Shown here piece after piece: positions 61,074-64,000 of a stretch of 64,000 nucleotides of DNA. Each line of letters opens with the position of its first letter. Position 1 is the stretch's first letter. The stretch is from Rhizobium sp. BK399 (GTDB lineage: Bacteria; Pseudomonadota; Alphaproteobacteria; Rhizobiales; Rhizobiaceae). A program made the position numbers and the translations under genes. The stretch is taken from the NCBI RefSeq assembly GCF_014194695.1, contig NZ_JACIAH010000014.1, forward strand, positions 62,001-126,000. Reading direction: 5' to 3'. Below the pieces are notes generated by a model. It searched no databases. It had not been told where the DNA came from and saw only the letters and a program-made list of their open reading frames with translations.

Positions 61074-63944
61074 TCATCTTGCCTGGTCGGTCGACCGGCC
61101 AAGCCAGCGCTGCGCTTCTTCTGCATCGGGCTTCGTGCCGAACCCGATCTGCAGCGCGATCGCGTACTTCTCGAATGCCCCGCGGTATCCGGCGTGCGCC
61201 GCTTTGGCGAGCCATTCGGTACTCATGCTGTCGGAATGTTCGAACCCGTGCGTGCCGGCGGCATAAAAATCGGAGACGTTGAGCATGGCCGGCCCGCTTC
61301 CGAGCGAGGCAGCCTTCAGGGTCCAGGTCTTTGCCGCCGGCGCAAAGGCCGGGCTTCCTTCGGCGAGCCTCAGATAAAGCCTGGACAAAAGACTGGCGAC
61401 CTGGGCGGAATTCTCGGCCGCGAGATCACGTAGCAGGATATCGATCTTTGCGTCGCCGCTTGTCGGATCATTGAGCGAGCTTTGCTCGGACAGAATCTCC
61501 TTGACCAGGCTTTCCAGGGCGCCCTCGTCACCGAGTCGAGCGCTTCTCAGGAGCCAGATGTAGCTGTTCTTTTCGTCGAGCGGCAGCCCATCGCCGGCTC
61601 CGTACATCCGGCCGATCTCGCGCATGGCCTCGCGCTTTCCGCCTTCCGCGGCGGTCTTCATCAGCTCGATCGCTCTTGGCTTGTCGGCCGGGCGCTCATT
61701 GAGAAGGAACCTTGCGACCTGATACTGCGTGGTCGGGTCCCGCATCGGCGCTGCCATGACCCTGTCGAACAGATCGAAATAATTCTGCCTGAACTGCGGC
61801 ACGGACCGCATCGCCAGGGCAGCCTGCACCTGTTCCTTCTCCGAGCAGAGTGGCCGGTCGAGCACAGACTTCAGAATGGCGGCCTTCCGGTCGTCGCGGC
61901 CCTCGACGTCGGCCTGCACGAGGGTGGCGCGCAGATCGCCTGTGGCGCTCGCCCGGCCGAGCCATTGCTGCCATTCCATGCCAGCACCATCCGCGGCTGC
62001 GACCCTCATGTCCACCAGCCGCAGCATGGCCGGAACGCTTCCCTTGGCGGCTGCCGCCGCAAACAGCGATGTTGCTTTCCGGGGATCGGGCTCGAGTGTC
62101 GGATCGGGATCGGCATAAAGCCTCGCCAGTTCGAAGAGCAGGTCCGGGTTGCCTGTCGCGGCCGCTGTCTCGAGGATTGCGCGTGCCTTGACGGCATCGC
62201 GTTTTTCGGGAGCATCGGGCGACAGAAGCGAGCGTGCCTCGGTCACCGCTGCAACGCCGGGGTCGGATGTCACGGCGCGCTTGTGCCAGGCTTCGGCTGC
62301 CTCGCCGTCCTTTTGCGTGCCGCGCCCGTCGCGATAGGACAGGCTGATGCGCATCATGGCCTCGACGTCGCCCTGTTCGGCCGCCTGCTTGAGAAAGTCG
62401 AGCGATGCGGCGCTTCCTGCATCTGTTCGTTTGGCTGCCGCTTCATCCGCCAATGCAAGGAGGCTTGCCACATTGCCGGCGGCTGCGGCCTTTTCGAGCC
62501 AGGCATGGGCGATCTCAGGGTTCCTCTCGACGCCGGCGCCACAGGAATAAAGCGAAGAAAGTTCGCTCATCGCGACCCCAAGGCCCCGGTCCGCAGCCGT
62601 CTTGAGATAGGCGAGCGGATCTTCGTCGAGCTTGATCGATGGCTTGTCTCCAGACGAAAGCTTGTAGAGCTCGAAGGCCGAAAGGGACGATCCGCGATCG
62701 ACAGCCTTCATGAGCACCTTCCTGGCGCGCTGGAAGTCGGCGGCACTGGCAGAGCCTCCGGCATAGAGCGTGCCGAGCCGTTCCAGCGTCTTCAGATTGG
62801 CATCGGGCAGTGCCGCCGCCTTCTCGAGATTCTGCTGCTCCAGCCCGGTATCGACGCCGGCGCCGTAGCCGCCGCGATAGTAGGCGGCCTTCATTTCATA
62901 GGCGCGCGGGTTGTTGCGCTCTGCCTCCGCGGCAAGCAGGTTGAATGCCTCGGTCCGGCCGCTGCCGTCAGGCGAGGTCGAAAGCAGAAGGTCGGCAAGG
63001 GCAAGCCGGCTTGCGGAATGGCCAAGCGCCGACGCCTGTCTCAGCAAGTCGGTCGCCTGTTGCCTGCTCGCGTCATCGGTCTCCTGCAGATAGCGCCGCG
63101 CAAGTGTCGACATGGCCCTGACGTCGCCGAGTTTCACCGCGGCCTGCAGCCATTGTGCGGATCCCGCCCGGTCATCGAGCCCGAGATCGGCATCGGTCAT
63201 GATGTCGGCGAATGCAGTCAGGACGCTACAATCGCCCGTTCCCAGCCTTTCCGACAGCTTTGCCACGGCGCGATTAAGATAGACACGGCTTTCATCCGGA
63301 TTGCTCGACAATTGGGGATTGCGGAAATAGAGACGGGCAAGCTCGAGGTCGGCGGCCGGATCGCCGGCATTTGCTGCCGCTGTCAGGTAGCTCAGCGCCT
63401 TGGCGGCGTCGGCAGGGATGACGGACCCTTCGCGATAGAGCCTGCCAAGGAAAGTTCCCGCCTCGATCGTGCCGCGCCTGATTGCCTCAGTCTCGACCTT
63501 GACGATCTCATCGCCGTGAAGAGAAGCATCATCCTTGTCTGCAAGGATACGGCCATAAAGGTGCAGTGCCCGTCCTGATCCCGCAAAGGGAACCTCTGTG
63601 AGGTAGCGGGCAATACGTTCGGCGGTGGCCGGGCTTCTTGTGAAGCGGCTATAGGGATTGAAGAGCGTCTGGGCATCTCTCAGCATGTCGTCCGGTGACA
63701 TCGTGCCGGCGCTTTTGCCGTTCCAGCTGCTCCAGTTTCGCGGTGCAGGCGCGGCGGGCGGCGTGACGCAGATATGCGAGTAGTCGAAATCGGGGCTCAA
63801 CGGGATCAACGTGCCCGGGGCGGCGATCGCCCCGGTCGAAAGGATCGGCGCGTATAGGGCAAGCATGGCAGTCACGGCCAGTCCGAAAAGTGGCCGGCCG
63901 TTTCGAGCCTCTACCGCATTCAATCTGCTGTTTCCGTTCGCCAT
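61074..63944 (-). CDS. Large Sel1-repeat protein (956 residues)
   Basis: An N-terminal hydrophobic segment at about 18-42 (LFGLAVTAMLALYAPILSTG) is a signal peptide or anchor. Residues about 85-950 are a long array of Sel1-like repeats of about 36 residues; clear units are AGTFLGRLYREGSVIPADAA, AADLELARLYFRNP, ALGHSASRLALADLLLS, GVAMSELSSLYSCGAGVERN and ALQIGFGTKPDAEEAQRWLG. A superhelical periplasmic scaffold for protein-protein contacts is expected. ATG 63944, 12 bp after the stop of the gene entering from the right edge. Length is far above typical Sel1 proteins. Confidence 0.82.
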   Translation of the reverse strand: MANGNSRLNAVEARNGRPLFGLAVTAMLALYAPILSTGAIAAPGTLIPLSPDFDYSHICVTPPAAPAPRNWSSWNGKSAGTMSPDDMLRDAQTLFNPYSRFTRSPATAERIARYLTEVPFAGSGRALHLYGRILADKDDASLHGDEIVKVETEAIRRGTIEAGTFLGRLYREGSVIPADAAKALSYLTAAANAGDPAADLELARLYFRNPQLSSNPDESRVYLNRAVAKLSERLGTGDCSVLTAFADIMTDADLGLDDRAGSAQWLQAAVKLGDVRAMSTLARRYLQETDDASRQQATDLLRQASALGHSASRLALADLLLSTSPDGSGRTEAFNLLAAEAERNNPRAYEMKAAYYRGGYGAGVDTGLEQQNLEKAAALPDANLKTLERLGTLYAGGSASAADFQRARKVLMKAVDRGSSLSAFELYKLSSGDKPSIKLDEDPLAYLKTAADRGLGVAMSELSSLYSCGAGVERNPEIAHAWLEKAAAAGNVASLLALADEAAAKRTDAGSAASLDFLKQAAEQGDVEAMMRISLSYRDGRGTQKDGEAAEAWHKRAVTSDPGVAAVTEARSLLSPDAPEKRDAVKARAILETAAATGNPDLLFELARLYADPDPTLEPDPRKATSLFAAAAAKGSVPAMLRLVDMRVAAADGAGMEWQQWLGRASATGDLRATLVQADVEGRDDRKAAILKSVLDRPLCSEKEQVQAALAMRSVPQFRQNYFDLFDRVMAAPMRDPTTQYQVARFLLNERPADKPRAIELMKTAAEGGKREAMREIGRMYGAGDGLPLDEKNSYIWLLRSARLGDEGALESLVKEILSEQSSLNDPTSGDAKIDILLRDLAAENSAQVASLLSRLYLRLAEGSPAFAPAAKTWTLKAASLGSGPAMLNVSDFYAAGTHGFEHSDSMSTEWLAKAAHAGYRGAFEKYAIALQIGFGTKPDAEEAQRWLGRSTDQAR

Positions 63945-63956
63945 GCCAACATCACC

Positions 63957-64000
63957 TTACTGCTTCCGGTCGTCGTCGTTCTTGCTGCGGGTGGCCTTTC
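63957..64000 (-). CDS. C-terminal end of an upstream gene, truncated by window edge
   Basis: Only the last 14 codons are visible, ending …KATRSKNDDDRKQ followed by TAA at 63957-63959. The stop is 12 bp before the large Sel1 gene, so it belongs to the same operon. The product cannot be identified from this fragment. Confidence 0.6.
   Translation of the reverse strand, partial: KATRSKNDDDRKQ

Noticed and set aside
61482..63578. 698-codon plus-strand frame opposite the large Sel1 gene
   Set aside because: Cys/Arg/Gly-rich shadow of the repeat array; the minus strand has signal peptide and repeats.

Overview
This 64-kb window is GC-rich, densely coded chromosomal or megaplasmid DNA of an alphaproteobacterium, most likely a member of the Rhizobiales (Rhizobiaceae-like). 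The evidence is the gene content and style: many sugar and amino-acid-type ABC importers with local regulators, a cyoABCD-surf1 quinol oxidase operon, puuE-uraD purine catabolism, rfb/WcaJ exopolysaccharide genes, GTG/TTG starts and heavy use of ATGA overlaps. I saw no rRNA, tRNA, CRISPR array, phage or intact insertion sequence.

Layout. 1-3.8 kb: end of a MurG-like glycosyltransferase, a very unusual 904-residue ABC protein whose nucleotide-binding domain is expanded and has lost its catalytic motifs, and a stand-alone cyclic-nucleotide-binding protein. 3.9-5.2 kb: an MFS symporter. 5.6-10.7 kb: cytochrome bo3 operon with a SURF1 gene. 10.7-12.1 kb: FAD-dependent oxidoreductase. 12.5-16.2 kb: a two-gene ABC exporter whose sequence motifs predict one dead and one live ATP site. 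16.6-18.7 kb: a DUF411 gene followed by a decay zone with an interrupted small ORF, a frameshifted metallo-beta-lactamase-fold gene and a beta-propeller remnant. 18.9-20.3 kb: puuE-uraD.

20.5-27.4 kb (minus strand): an arabinan/arabino-oligosaccharide utilisation operon (GH51 arabinofuranosidase, MalK-type ATPase, binding protein, two permeases, ArsR-type regulator with a large C-terminal domain). 27.6-27.95 kb: a broken UspA gene. 27.9-36.9 kb: a shikimate/quinate-type catabolic locus: two tandem GntR/FCD regulators, a fused 3-dehydroshikimate dehydratase, and an opposite operon of a polar-amino-acid-type ABC importer interleaved with aroQ, a Gfo/Idh dehydrogenase and an atypical aroE. The predicted endpoint is protocatechuate; ring cleavage genes are not in the window.

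37.0-41.8 kb: BTAD/TPR regulator, divergent methyltransferase, a tiny HTH-like protein and an aldo/keto reductase. 41.9-49.3 kb (minus): a LacI-controlled sugar ABC importer with a sugar isomerase and a dehydrogenase; two LacI-type palindromes lie 22 bp apart in its promoter region. 49.4-54.7 kb (minus): VanZ-like protein, rfbC-A-D-B with overlapping ends (rfbD carries a 1-bp frameshift) and a WcaJ-type initiating sugar transferase. 55.2-64 kb: a large arylsulfatase, a small secreted protein, a parallel beta-helix secreted protein, and an operon of two Sel1-repeat proteins entering from the right edge, which looks like part of a polysaccharide secretion locus.

The best candidates for something undescribed are the degenerate expanded ABC protein (518-3232), the ArsR-plus-sensor-domain regulator (20499-21422), the ABC-fed shikimate-type operon with the atypical AroE (31504-36906), and the Sel1/beta-helix locus (58.7-64 kb).
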